DNA from: Flexivirga oryzae
Lineage (GTDB): Bacteria > Actinomycetota > Actinomycetes > Actinomycetales > Dermatophilaceae
NCBI RefSeq assembly: GCF_014190805.1
Contig: NZ_JACHVQ010000004.1
Location: 248,001-312,000, forward strand
Length of the DNA stretch: 64,000 nucleotides
Direction: 5' to 3'
How positions within the stretch are numbered: position 1 is the first letter of the stretch; each line of letters begins with the position of its first letter. This document shows positions 23,497 through 31,248 of the stretch, piece after piece. A program made the translations under genes and the position numbers. The notes under the pieces were generated by a model. The model searched no databases and was not told the DNA's origin. It saw only the letters and a program-made list of their open reading frames with translations.

Positions 23497-24114
23497 TCAT
23501 ACGGCCGCGTTGTCGACCTTGCGCGTCCACGGGGTGAACCACTCGCTGGCCGGCCAGCCCTCGACGGCACCCAGCAGTTCGTACATCGTGGCGCCGTCGA
23601 TGGACTCGCGGATGATGTCGGCGTGGCCGGCGTGCCGCCCGATCTCCTCGATCACGTGCAGCAGTGTCCAGCGGATCGTCCAGGACTCGACGTCCTTCGG
23701 CCACCACGGCGCGTCGGTCGGCACCGGAACCCGCTCGGCGAGGTCGTAGGACGGGACCTCCCGGGCCACGCGTTCGATCAGGTCGTCCAGGTTCGAGCGC
23801 AGCACGTCGCCGGTGTCCGCCTCGGTGAGCTGGAACTCGCCGTAGTGCTGCTTGATCCGCTCCTCCTGCGGCGTGTCGTCGTCAGCAGGCGGCCAGACGC
23901 CGGGTGCGGCGGCGGCCCGGTCCAGCCAGGACGCCGCGCACCGCGTGCCGTGCTTGACGAGGGACCCGACGCTGAGGCTGGAAACCGTTGGTGTCGCACG
24001 CAACTCATCGTCGGTGAGTCCGTAAGCGGCGGACTTCAGGCCGAGCAACTGCTGGGTGATGTACCCGGCAAGGAGTTCGCCCTCGTGGTCGGTCTGGGGT
24101 GCGTGAGCAGGCAT
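23497..24114 (-). CDS. DinB/DUF664-like protein
   Basis: This 205-residue protein of the DinB four-helix bundle superfamily includes the DUF664/mycothiol-dependent group. The helix pattern and metal-ligand histidines are visible: LVKHGTRCAASWL near residue 52, RWTLLHVIEEIGRHAGHADI near residue 150. Members act as mycothiol- or bacillithiol-dependent transferases or are of unknown function. ATG 24114 has AAAGGA upstream. It is divergent from a WYL regulator with a perfect dyad operator between them, so it is probably regulated by it. Confidence 0.85.
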   Translation of the reverse strand: MPAHAPQTDHEGELLAGYITQQLLGLKSAAYGLTDDELRATPTVSSLSVGSLVKHGTRCAASWLDRAAAAPGVWPPADDDTPQEERIKQHYGEFQLTEADTGDVLRSNLDDLIERVAREVPSYDLAERVPVPTDAPWWPKDVESWTIRWTLLHVIEEIGRHAGHADIIRESIDGATMYELLGAVEGWPASEWFTPWTRKVDNAAV

Positions 24115-24161
24115 CGCATCGGTCCTTTCGGGTGGTTGGTGCGACAAGCATCCCGGACCTT

Positions 24162-24180
24162 GCGGACAGCTTCTGTCCGC
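24162..24180. promoter_or_regulatory. Perfect dyad operator between the DinB-like and WYL genes
   Basis: GCGGACAG, spacer CTT, CTGTCCGC. The GGACAG/CTGTCC dyad resembles operators found next to YafY-type regulators, and it lies centrally in the 87-base divergent promoter region. Binding by the adjacent WYL protein is inferred. Confidence 0.65.
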
Positions 24181-24201
24181 TTTATCACCGATGATGGGTC
24201 C

Positions 24202-25152
24202 ATGACCACGACGGCACGCCTGCTCCAACTCCTCGGTCTGCTCCAGGCGCAGGCGGTCTGGACCGGGGAGGAACTCGCCGACCGCCTCGGCGTGACCACC
24301 CGGTCCGTCCGGCGCGACATCGACCGGCTGCGCGAGCTCGGTTACCCGGTGCAGTCCAGTCGCGGCACCGGTGGGGGCTATCAGCTCGGCGCCGGCCGGG
24401 CACTGCCGCCGTTGCTGCTCGACCAGGACGAGGCGGTCGCGGTGGCGGTCTGTCTGCGGCTGGCCGCAGGCGGGACGGTCGCCGGGGTGGGGGAGGCTGC
24501 GCTGCGCACCATGGCGAAGCTGGACCAGGTCATGCCGGCCGCCATCCGCGCGCACGTGGCGGCCGTGCAGGAGGCCACCGTCACGGTCGACTATCAGGCC
24601 GCGACGGTGGACTCGGACGCACTGCTGGCGCTGGCGCGCGCCGTCCGTGAGCGCCATCAGGCCCGCTTCGACTACACGGCGCGGGACGGTGCGGCGTCAT
24701 ACCGGCGGGTTGAACCCTACCGACTGATCGCGACCGGACGGCGTTGGTATCTCATGGCATTCGACCTCGACCGGGACGACTGGCGGTCCTTCCGGCTCGA
24801 CCGGATGACCGAGGTGCGTGCCTCCACCTTCGGTTTCACACCGCGGGAGGCGCCCGACGCGGAGGAGTACATCCGACGCTCGGTGCGCTCCGGATGGGAC
24901 AACGAGGCGACCGTGCGTCTGCAGTGCGGCCTGCCGGAGGTGGAGGACTACGTCGGCCGGTGGGGCACACTCACCGCCGTCGACGACGGGCACTGCGACC
25001 TGCAGGTCGGCTCGCAGAACCTCGACATGATGGCCTGGTGGCTGCTGCGGCTGCCGCACGATTTCGAGGTGCTCGACAACGAGGAGCTGGTGGCGGCATA
25101 CCAGCGCCTGGCGACCCGGACGGCACAGCTCGCCGGCGCGCCGTCACACTGA
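24202..25152 (+). CDS. WYL-domain transcriptional regulator (YafY type)
   Basis: In this 316-residue protein an N-terminal helix-turn-helix of the HTH_11 type (RLLQLLGLLQAQAVWTGEEL, VTTRSVRRDIDRLRELG) is followed by a WYL domain with RRVEPYRLIATGRRWYLMAF near residue 172. A WCX C-terminal domain runs from about residue 235. WYL domains sense nucleic acids or other ligands. ATG 24202 begins the HTH. It probably controls the divergent DinB-like gene and itself via the dyad at 24162-24180. The next gene starts directly after its stop. Confidence 0.9.
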   Translation: MTTTARLLQLLGLLQAQAVWTGEELADRLGVTTRSVRRDIDRLRELGYPVQSSRGTGGGYQLGAGRALPPLLLDQDEAVAVAVCLRLAAGGTVAGVGEAALRTMAKLDQVMPAAIRAHVAAVQEATVTVDYQAATVDSDALLALARAVRERHQARFDYTARDGAASYRRVEPYRLIATGRRWYLMAFDLDRDDWRSFRLDRMTEVRASTFGFTPREAPDAEEYIRRSVRSGWDNEATVRLQCGLPEVEDYVGRWGTLTAVDDGHCDLQVGSQNLDMMAWWLLRLPHDFEVLDNEELVAAYQRLATRTAQLAGAPSH

Positions 25153-25851
25153 GTGACTGTGGACGAAGCGCGGGACTTTGCGGTGGCCGAGGAGCGAGGT
25201 ACGAGCGTCTCGACGTCCCGCGACGTCGGCGTCGGACCGTACGACGGGCAGTGGCCGGCGCTGCCCGATGGCACGCCGGACCCCCGGTACGACCCCGAAC
25301 TGCTGGCCCAGGGCGACCGGCGCAACGTCGAGGACCGTTACCGCTACTGGACGCACGAGGCGATCGTCGCCGACCTGGACACCCGTCGGCACGACTTCCA
25401 CGTCGCCGTGGAGAACTGGGGGCACGACTTCAACATCGGCTCGGTGATCCGCACCGCGAATGCCATGGGTGCCAAGGCTTTTCACATCGTCGGCAAGCGG
25501 CGCTGGAACCGCCGCGGTGCCATGGTCACCGACCGCTACCAGCACGAGCACCACCACCCGGACGTCGCGGCGCTGGCCGCGTGGGCCGCGCAGGAGGGGC
25601 TGCCCCTGATCGGCATCGACAACCTGCCCGGCAGCCGGCCGATCGAGACGTATGAGCTGCCGAGACGCTGCGTGTTGGTCTTCGGGCAGGAGGGGCCGGG
25701 GCTCACCCCGCAGATGCAGCAGGTCTGCGTCGACGTGCTGCACATCGAGCAGTTCGGCTCGACCCGGTCGATCAACGCCGGCGCCGCGGCCGCCATCGCG
25801 ATGCACGTGTGGGTGCTGCGGCACGTGCACGGCTTCGCGGCTCACCGCTGA
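25153..25851 (+). CDS. SpoU/TrmH-family RNA 2'-O-methyltransferase
   Basis: This 232-residue SPOUT methyltransferase has the three family motifs: NIGSVIRTANAMGAKAFHIV near residue 97, LVFGQEGPGLTPQM near residue 176, and IEQFGSTRSINAGAAAAIAM near residue 198. It methylates a ribose in tRNA or rRNA; the target is unknown. The conserved part begins at VGVGPYDGQWPA. The first 24 residues are atypical, and the DNA at 25183-25219 resembles the dispersed GTCTCGA-type repeat in inverse orientation, which may have been added in frame. GTG 25153 immediately follows the WYL stop. Confidence 0.88.
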   Translation: MTVDEARDFAVAEERGTSVSTSRDVGVGPYDGQWPALPDGTPDPRYDPELLAQGDRRNVEDRYRYWTHEAIVADLDTRRHDFHVAVENWGHDFNIGSVIRTANAMGAKAFHIVGKRRWNRRGAMVTDRYQHEHHHPDVAALAAWAAQEGLPLIGIDNLPGSRPIETYELPRRCVLVFGQEGPGLTPQMQQVCVDVLHIEQFGSTRSINAGAAAAIAMHVWVLRHVHGFAAHR

Positions 25852-25934
25852 CGCTCGAACCCGCCGTTGACGCTCGAAACGGTCATTGACGGCGCAATTG
25901 GGGGGTCAACCGCCGGTTCGACCGTCAACGGTGG
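25849..25934. repeat. Direct and inverted repeats between convergent trmH-like and reductase genes
   Basis: TGACGCTCGAA occurs at 25849 and 25868. The 18-mer at 25861-25878 is complementary at 16 of 18 positions to 25917-25934, which lies in the 3' end of the reductase gene. The structure could act as a bidirectional terminator. Confidence 0.5.
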
Positions 25935-26496
25935 TGCCGAGGCGGTACGTCAGCCACATCGCACCGCTCGGGGTGACCAGGGCGTCGGTGAGGGCGAGTG
26001 GGGTGAGAGTGGTGACCCGCTCGGTCAGCCGGCGCCCGACCGGGTCGAACACCGGCGCGACGGTCAACTGCACCTCGTCCACCAGCCCTTCGGCGAGCAG
26101 TGACTGCGCGAGCGTGATGCTTCCGTGGACCCCGACGTCACCGGTCGTACCTGCTTTCACCGTGGCGACGATCTCGGCCAGGGGCCCGCAGATCGGTTGC
26201 GCGTTCGCCCAGCGACCGTCGAGTCGGCTCGACGTCACGACGTACTTCGGGACCGTGTTGATGAAGTCCGCGAACGGCTGATCGTCGGAGGTGGGCCAGA
26301 AGCGCGCCCATTCGTCATACATTCCCCGGCCGAGAAGCACCGCGGTCTGGCTCCGAAGGAGTCCCTGGAAGCGGCTGTGCATCGCGTCGTCGAACTCCGG
26401 CGGCGCCGGCTCGGTCGTGTCGGGCGGGAAGAGCCGGTTGGGGTCGTCGACCGCGCCGTCGAGCGAGCAGATGGAGTAGAGCACGAGTTTGCCCAT
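25906..26496 (-). CDS. RibD C-terminal/dihydrofolate reductase-like protein
   Basis: This 196-residue protein of the DHFR-like superfamily (RibD_C) has the N-terminal strand KLVLYSICSLDGAVDD, a central VLLGRGMYDEWARFW, and GDVGVHGSITLAQSLL near residue 132. Such stand-alone proteins are common in actinobacteria near YCII and sigma-factor genes; the substrate is unknown. ATG 26496 follows AAAGGGA. It lies divergent from the YCII-ECF42 operon with 179 bases between. Confidence 0.85.
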   Translation of the reverse strand: MGKLVLYSICSLDGAVDDPNRLFPPDTTEPAPPEFDDAMHSRFQGLLRSQTAVLLGRGMYDEWARFWPTSDDQPFADFINTVPKYVVTSSRLDGRWANAQPICGPLAEIVATVKAGTTGDVGVHGSITLAQSLLAEGLVDEVQLTVAPVFDPVGRRLTERVTTLTPLALTDALVTPSGAMWLTYRLGTTVDGRTGG

Positions 26497-26598
26497 GATG
26501 ATCCCTTTCCTGGACCGGACCGTACGCACTGACGACGGACGGGACACGACGGTATGGACACCTCATGGGCGGCGGAGTGGAAAAGATTTCGGGCAGGT

Positions 26599-26625
26599 TG
26601 TCGATTCGGCTCCAGCCCACCCGTC
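26599..26625 (+). promoter_or_regulatory. Putative ECF42 sigma-factor promoter
   Basis: TGTCGA (26599-26604), a 17-base spacer, then CGTC (26622-26625). This matches the ECF42 motif known from Streptomyces venezuelae (TGTCGA at -35 and CGA/TC at -10). It lies 50 bases before the first YCII gene of an operon encoding an ECF42 factor, implying autoregulation. Confidence 0.7.
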
Positions 26626-26675
26626 ATCGTGCTGTCAGAGGATGTACACACCACAGATCGGAAGGATCAGTGACC

Positions 26676-27038
26676 ATGAGCGAATACATGATCGTGATCG
26701 TCGGGGACGCAGACCGCTGGTGGACCACGATGACGCCGGAGGAACGCGCGCACGGGTATGCCGAATACGGGCGCTTCTCCCAGGAGCTGGTCGAGCGGGG
26801 ACACAAGATCACCGGCGGTGCCGAGTTGCACGCCACGAGCGAGGCCAAGCGCATCGCGCCGAACACCGGTGCGGTGACCGAGGGGCCGTTCGCCGAATCG
26901 ACCGAGCAGGTCGGCGGGTTCTTCCTCGTCGAGACCGATGACGTGGGCGACGTGATGGAGTGCTGCAAGATCCTCACCGCGATCGGTGAGGGCGTCGAGA
27001 TCCGTCGCACCGTGACGCCGCAGGAGCGCGCGTCGTGA
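26676..27038 (+). CDS. YCII-related (DGPF-type) protein
   Basis: This 120-residue protein of the YCII-related dimeric alpha-beta barrel family has the N-terminal SEYMIVIVGDADRWW strand and the family box at residues 68-73, here EGPFAE rather than DGPFAE. These small proteins accompany ECF42 sigma factors; their chemistry is unknown. ATG 26676 follows AAGGA. It is the first gene of a three-gene operon overlapping the next gene by four bases (GTGA). Confidence 0.9.
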   Translation: MSEYMIVIVGDADRWWTTMTPEERAHGYAEYGRFSQELVERGHKITGGAELHATSEAKRIAPNTGAVTEGPFAESTEQVGGFFLVETDDVGDVMECCKILTAIGEGVEIRRTVTPQERAS

Positions 27039-27388
27039 CGAAGTACCTGATCCTCATCGCGGGTACCGCCGATGAGTGGAACGACGCCGACCCGTCGGAT
27101 CGGGAACGCTGGCACCAGGACCACGTCGCCTTCGGTCGCGAGGTCGGCTCGGCGATCCTGGCCGGTGAAGCGCTGGACGGGGCGAGTACGGCGACCACGG
27201 TGCGGCGCCGCAGCGGCACGGTGCAGCTCACCGATGGCCCGTTCGCGGAGACGGCCGAGCAGATCAGCGGCTTCTACCTGGTCGAGGCCTCCGACCTCGA
27301 CCAGGTCGTGAAGTGGTGCACGCTGTTGCCGGAGATCTACTCCCTGGAGATCCGCCCGTGCATCCGGATCGAAGGACTCACCGATTGA
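27035..27388 (+). CDS. YCII-related (DGPF) protein
   Basis: This 117-residue second YCII-type protein has the canonical DGPFAET motif near residue 67 and the closing segment EIRPCIRIEG. It shares the fold but only moderate sequence with its upstream neighbour, so the pair may form a heterodimer (inference). The GTG start overlaps the previous stop, and the stop overlaps the sigma factor TTG start (TTGA). Confidence 0.9.
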   Translation: MTKYLILIAGTADEWNDADPSDRERWHQDHVAFGREVGSAILAGEALDGASTATTVRRRSGTVQLTDGPFAETAEQISGFYLVEASDLDQVVKWCTLLPEIYSLEIRPCIRIEGLTD

Positions 27389-28704
27389 TCCAGCCGATCG
27401 AAGCCGTATGGCGCGACGAGTGGGGCCGCCTGCTGGCCCTGCTCGTCGCGCAGACGCGCCGGCTGGATCTGGCCGAGGATGCGCTGGCCGATGCGTTCGA
27501 GCGTGCGGCACGCGCCTGGCCGGAGGCTGGTGTGCCGGACAACCCTCCCGCCTGGCTGCTCACCGCCGCACGGCGGCGCATTCTGGACCGGTTGCGTGCC
27601 GAAGCGGTGGCCGCGCGCAAGCAGCCGCTGCTGGCGGTGGAGGAGGGGCAGCGGCACGGGGAGGGCGACCTGTTGCGGTTGGTGCTTCTCGCTGCGCATC
27701 CATCCCTCAGCGAGGAGGCCGGCGCCGCGCTGACCCTGCGACTGGTGCTGGGCATCTCGACCGCCGACATCGCGCGCCTCTTCCTGGTGCCCGAGCCGAC
27801 GATGGCGGCCCGGCTGACCCGGGCCCGCAAGAAGGTGGTGGCGGCGGGTGTGCCGCTCGCGATACCGGACGACGAGGTCCTGCCGCAGCGGCTGGAAACC
27901 GTTGCCCGCGTGGCGTATCTGGCGTTCACCGCGGGTTATGCGCCGGGCAGCGGCGCCGACGTCGTGCGTGCCGACCTGGCGGGTGAGGCGATCCGGTTGG
28001 TGCGCCTGGTCCGCGCGACCGGCCGAGTCGCGGAAGGGAACGCCGCACTCACCGCGCTGCTGGCGTTGATGCTGCTGCAGCACGCGCGCCGCGACGCGCG
28101 GGTCGACGCCGAAGGCGCCCTGGTGCTGCTGCCCGCGCAGGACCGCAGCACGTGGCACCGGGACGAGATCGACGAGGGGCTGGCGCTGGTGGGCGCGCTG
28201 ACCGGCGGGTCTCGATACGGGCTCGTTCCTCGCCCTACTCGACCAGCGCCTGAGGGCGGAGTGGCGCTCGTTCCTCGCCCTACTCGACCAGCGCCTGAGG
28301 ACGGAGTGGCGCTGCAGAGCGCGCTCGCGGCCGAGTACCTGCTGCAGGCGCTCATCGCCGCCGAGCACGCGCGCGCCGCCGGCGCCGAGGAGACCGACTG
28401 GCTCGCCATCGCCGACTACTACCGGCAACTCGAGGCTCTCACCGGTTCCCCCGTCGTGCGCCTCAATCGGGCGGTCGCGGTCGCCGAGGCCGGCGACCTC
28501 GACAACGCGCTCGGACTGCTCGACGGGCTGGAGGAGGCGCTGCCGCACTCGCACCGCCTGCCTGCCGTGCGCGCCGAGTTCCTGTCGCGGGCCGGGCGGC
28601 ATACCGAAGCGGCGGCGGCATACGACCTGGCGATCGAACGGTGTGCGCACGAGCCGGAGCGCGACCAGCTGCGCTTCCGCCGCGCCGCGTTGCGCCTCAT
28701 CTGA
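27385..28704 (+). CDS. ECF42-type RNA polymerase sigma factor with C-terminal extension
   Basis: This is a 439-residue protein. Region 2 (IEAVWRDEWGRLLALLVAQT, LAEDALADAFERA) is followed by region 4 (RLVLGISTADIARLFLVPEP, MAARLTRARKK). A 250-residue helical, TPR-like C-terminal extension is typical of ECF42 factors, which lack a conventional anti-sigma factor. The TTG start at 27385 overlaps the preceding stop; no ATG is near. An in-frame duplication of 15 residues (LVPRPTRPAPEGGVA and LVPRPTRPAPEDGVA, residues about 279-308) interrupts the extension where relatives have a short loop. The operon with two YCII genes is the standard ECF42 arrangement. Confidence 0.9.
   Translation: MIQPIEAVWRDEWGRLLALLVAQTRRLDLAEDALADAFERAARAWPEAGVPDNPPAWLLTAARRRILDRLRAEAVAARKQPLLAVEEGQRHGEGDLLRLVLLAAHPSLSEEAGAALTLRLVLGISTADIARLFLVPEPTMAARLTRARKKVVAAGVPLAIPDDEVLPQRLETVARVAYLAFTAGYAPGSGADVVRADLAGEAIRLVRLVRATGRVAEGNAALTALLALMLLQHARRDARVDAEGALVLLPAQDRSTWHRDEIDEGLALVGALTGGSRYGLVPRPTRPAPEGGVALVPRPTRPAPEDGVALQSALAAEYLLQALIAAEHARAAGAEETDWLAIADYYRQLEALTGSPVVRLNRAVAVAEAGDLDNALGLLDGLEEALPHSHRLPAVRAEFLSRAGRHTEAAAAYDLAIERCAHEPERDQLRFRRAALRLI
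28208..28310 (+). repeat. GTCTCGATACG-type dispersed element with 45-bp tandem duplication inside the sigma gene
   Basis: GGTCTCGATACG begins at 28208. The 45-base units 28221-28265 and 28266-28310 differ at one base and duplicate 15 codons in frame. A related sequence lies inside purL at 48048-48084. The inserted peptide is arginine- and proline-rich and unlike the rest of the protein. Confidence 0.85.
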
Positions 28705-28786
28705 TGAACAGTCACTCCACGCGGCGCGAGGCGGATGGTTGGATAGTGGGGACGCACCGTTCGCCGACCCCTGCAGGAGGGCCTCC

Positions 28787-29812
28787 ATGCCGATCGCGAC
28801 CCCCGAGAAGTACGCCGAGATGCTCGACCGGGCCAAGAAGGGCGGCTTCGCCTACCCGGCCATCAACGTCTCCAGCAGCCAGACCCTGAACGCCGCGATC
28901 AAGGGGTTCGCCGACGCCGGCAGCGACGGCATCGTCCAGGTGTCCACCGGTGGCGCGGAGTACTTCTCCGGCCAGGGCGTCAAGAACATGGTCACCGGCT
29001 CGCTCGCGTTCTCGGCCTTCGCGCACGAGGTGGCCAAGGCGTATGACGTCAACATCGCCCTGCACACCGACCATTGCCCGAAGGACAAGCTGGACGGCTT
29101 CGTGCGGCCGCTGCTCGCGGCGTCCGCCGAACGCGTCAAGCAGGGCGGGCTGCCCTACTTCCAGTCGCACATGTGGGACGGCTCCGCTGTTGAACTGCAC
29201 GAGAACCTCCGGATCGCAGAAGAATTGCTCGCCCAGTGCAAGGCGGCGCACATCATCCTCGAGATCGAGGTCGGTGTCGTCGGCGGCGAGGAGGACGGTG
29301 TCGAGGGTGCGATCGACGAGAAGCTCTACTCCACCCCGGAGGACGCCGTCGCGACCGCGCGTGCGCTCGGCACGGGCGAGCAGGGCTACTACATGACCGC
29401 GCTGACCTTCGGCAACGTGCACGGCGTCTACAAGCCGGGCAACGTCAAGCTGCGCCCGGAGGTGCTGAAGAAGGCGCAGGACACGGTGCACCAGGAGTTC
29501 AACACCCCTGACGACAAGCCGTTCCACCTGGTCTTCCACGGCGGCTCGGGTTCCGACCCGAAGGAGATCGCCGAGGCTGTCTCGTACGGCGTGGTGAAGA
29601 TGAACGTCGACACCGACACGCAGTACGCCTTCACCCGACCGGTCGCCGGCTGGATGCTCGGCAACTACGACGGGGTGCTGAAGGTCGACGGCGAGGTCGG
29701 CAACAAGAAGCAGTACGACCCGCGCGCCTGGGGCAAGGCGGGCGAGGCCGGTATGTCGGCGCGTGTGGTCGAGGCCTGCGAGAACCTCGGCTCCGCTGGT
29801 CAGCACGAGTAG
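28787..29812 (+). CDS. fbaA: Class II fructose-bisphosphate aldolase
   Basis: This 341-residue zinc-dependent aldolase of glycolysis/gluconeogenesis splits fructose 1,6-bisphosphate into dihydroxyacetone phosphate and glyceraldehyde 3-phosphate. Zinc ligands and catalytic residues are visible in ALHTDHCPKD near residue 93, LEIEVGVVGGEEDG near residue 160, TFGNVHGVYKPG near residue 208, and FHGGSGSDPKEI near residue 250. ATG 28787 follows a perfect AGGAGG. It stands as the first gene of a short plus-strand run with a DUF3151 gene. Confidence 0.97.
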   Translation: MPIATPEKYAEMLDRAKKGGFAYPAINVSSSQTLNAAIKGFADAGSDGIVQVSTGGAEYFSGQGVKNMVTGSLAFSAFAHEVAKAYDVNIALHTDHCPKDKLDGFVRPLLAASAERVKQGGLPYFQSHMWDGSAVELHENLRIAEELLAQCKAAHIILEIEVGVVGGEEDGVEGAIDEKLYSTPEDAVATARALGTGEQGYYMTALTFGNVHGVYKPGNVKLRPEVLKKAQDTVHQEFNTPDDKPFHLVFHGGSGSDPKEIAEAVSYGVVKMNVDTDTQYAFTRPVAGWMLGNYDGVLKVDGEVGNKKQYDPRAWGKAGEAGMSARVVEACENLGSAGQHE

Positions 29813-29823
29813 TCGGATCGCTC

Positions 29824-30228
29824 GTGAGTGACAACCTGCTCGGCATACCCGAGACGAATCTCCCTACGGATCCAGCCGGTTCGCCGCTGGACCAAGGGGT
29901 CGACCCGCGTGACGTCGCGCGGTCCTACCCGGCGTCGTCGCTCGCCTGGGCGACGCTTGCGGAGGACGCGCTGGCCGACGGTGACGCGATCGAGGCCTAC
30001 GCCTTCGCGCGCACCGGCTATCACCGCGGCCTCGACGCGCTGCGCCGGTCGGGCTGGCGCGGGCAGGGTCCGGTGCCGTGGGAGCACGAGCCCAACCGTG
30101 GTTTCCTGCGGGCGCTCGGAGCGCTGTCGAAGGCGGCCGGTGAGATCGGCGAGACCGACGAACAGCGCCGCTGCGCCGACTTCCTGCGTGACTCCTCGGC
30201 CACCGGGGCCCGGGAGTTGGGGCTGTAG
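29824..30228 (+). CDS. DUF3151 family protein
   Basis: This 134-residue actinobacteria-specific soluble protein has the conserved blocks VARSYPASSLAWATLAEDAL, AYAFARTGYHRGLDALRR and NRGFLRALGALSKAA. The helical, TPR-like appearance suggests a protein-binding role, but no function is established. The GTG start is 12 bases after fbaA, a pairing that is common in actinobacteria. Confidence 0.88.
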   Translation: MSDNLLGIPETNLPTDPAGSPLDQGVDPRDVARSYPASSLAWATLAEDALADGDAIEAYAFARTGYHRGLDALRRSGWRGQGPVPWEHEPNRGFLRALGALSKAAGEIGETDEQRRCADFLRDSSATGARELGL

Positions 30229-30240
30229 GAGGCCGGTCCG

Positions 30241-31194
30241 ATGGATGGACGGCTCGGGGTGCTCGGGGTCGGGCCGCAGGGCGAGGAGCTCTACCGGCAC
30301 GTGCTGCGCGCCCCCGGACTCACGCTCGCAGCGCACGTCGCGCAACTCGGCTGGACCGACTACGAGGCGGAGCACGCCATCGAGCAACTGCGGGCGCGGC
30401 GGCTGGTGCGGGTGACGAACCTCGGGGAGGTGGTGGCCGATCACCCCCGGGCGGCGCTCGAGCGGGTGGTCAGCGCCGAGGAGGCCAGGTTGGCGACGCG
30501 CCGGCAGGACCTGGCGCGGGTGCGGGACGCGATCGACGCCTTCGTGACCGACCACCGGGCCGGCCAGGAGGCCCAGTCCTCCGATCAGCCGCTGAGGGAA
30601 CGCGTCGACCAGGCGGTGTTCAGCTCCGTCTACGAGCACCTTGTGGCGTCCACCGTCGGGGTCATCCGGCAGGCCAAGCCCGGCGGTCCGCGCGCCACCG
30701 GGGACTTCCCGACCGTGCGGCAACAGCTGGAGTCGGGACGCGAGCAGCGCACGCTCTATCTCCCCGACGCCCTGCACGAGTATGCCGGGGCGCTCGCCGA
30801 CTGGGCCGAGCTCGGTGAGGAGCAACGGGTCGTCGGTGGATTGCCCTCGGAATTCGTCGTGTTCGGCGAAGAGGTCGCGATCGGCTCGACCGAGTGGGGA
30901 CAGGACGGCGGCGACTACGTCGTGCTGCGCGACCCGATGGTGGTCGCGGCCTTCATCGCGCTCTTCGACCGGCTCTGGGCCGCTGCGACACCGGCCGAAC
31001 ACACCGACGACCCGTCGTCGAACGCTCTGGTCGACTGGATGCAGCAGGGGCTGACGGACGAAGCGATCGCACGGGCAATGGGCGTGTCACTGCGCACGGT
31101 CCGGCGGCGCATCGCAGCGCTGATGAGTGAGCACGACGTCACCACCCGCTTCCAACTGGCGCTGCGGATCGCGGAACGACGGCACCGGTCCTGA
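30241..31194 (+). CDS. LuxR-tailed regulator with TrmB-like N-terminal domain
   Basis: This 317-residue protein has an N-terminal winged helix (LAAHVAQLGWTDYEAEHAIE), a coiled middle, a phospholipase-D-like effector region of TrmB type (residues about 105-240), and a C-terminal LuxR-like HTH (GLTDEAIARAMGVSLRTVRR). This architecture is common in actinobacteria, and targets are unknown. A second protein of the same architecture is encoded at 42104-43120 on the other strand. It starts 12 bases after the DUF3151 gene. Confidence 0.85.
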   Translation: MDGRLGVLGVGPQGEELYRHVLRAPGLTLAAHVAQLGWTDYEAEHAIEQLRARRLVRVTNLGEVVADHPRAALERVVSAEEARLATRRQDLARVRDAIDAFVTDHRAGQEAQSSDQPLRERVDQAVFSSVYEHLVASTVGVIRQAKPGGPRATGDFPTVRQQLESGREQRTLYLPDALHEYAGALADWAELGEEQRVVGGLPSEFVVFGEEVAIGSTEWGQDGGDYVVLRDPMVVAAFIALFDRLWAAATPAEHTDDPSSNALVDWMQQGLTDEAIARAMGVSLRTVRRRIAALMSEHDVTTRFQLALRIAERRHRS

Positions 31195-31248
31195 CGTCCC
31201 TCTCAGGAGATAGTCGGCAGCGCACCGAGCGCATGTGAGGATGACCGT

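Noticed and set aside
28721..28786. A riboswitch before fbaA
   Set aside because: The short leader shows only a normal AGGAGG site and no conserved structure I recognise.
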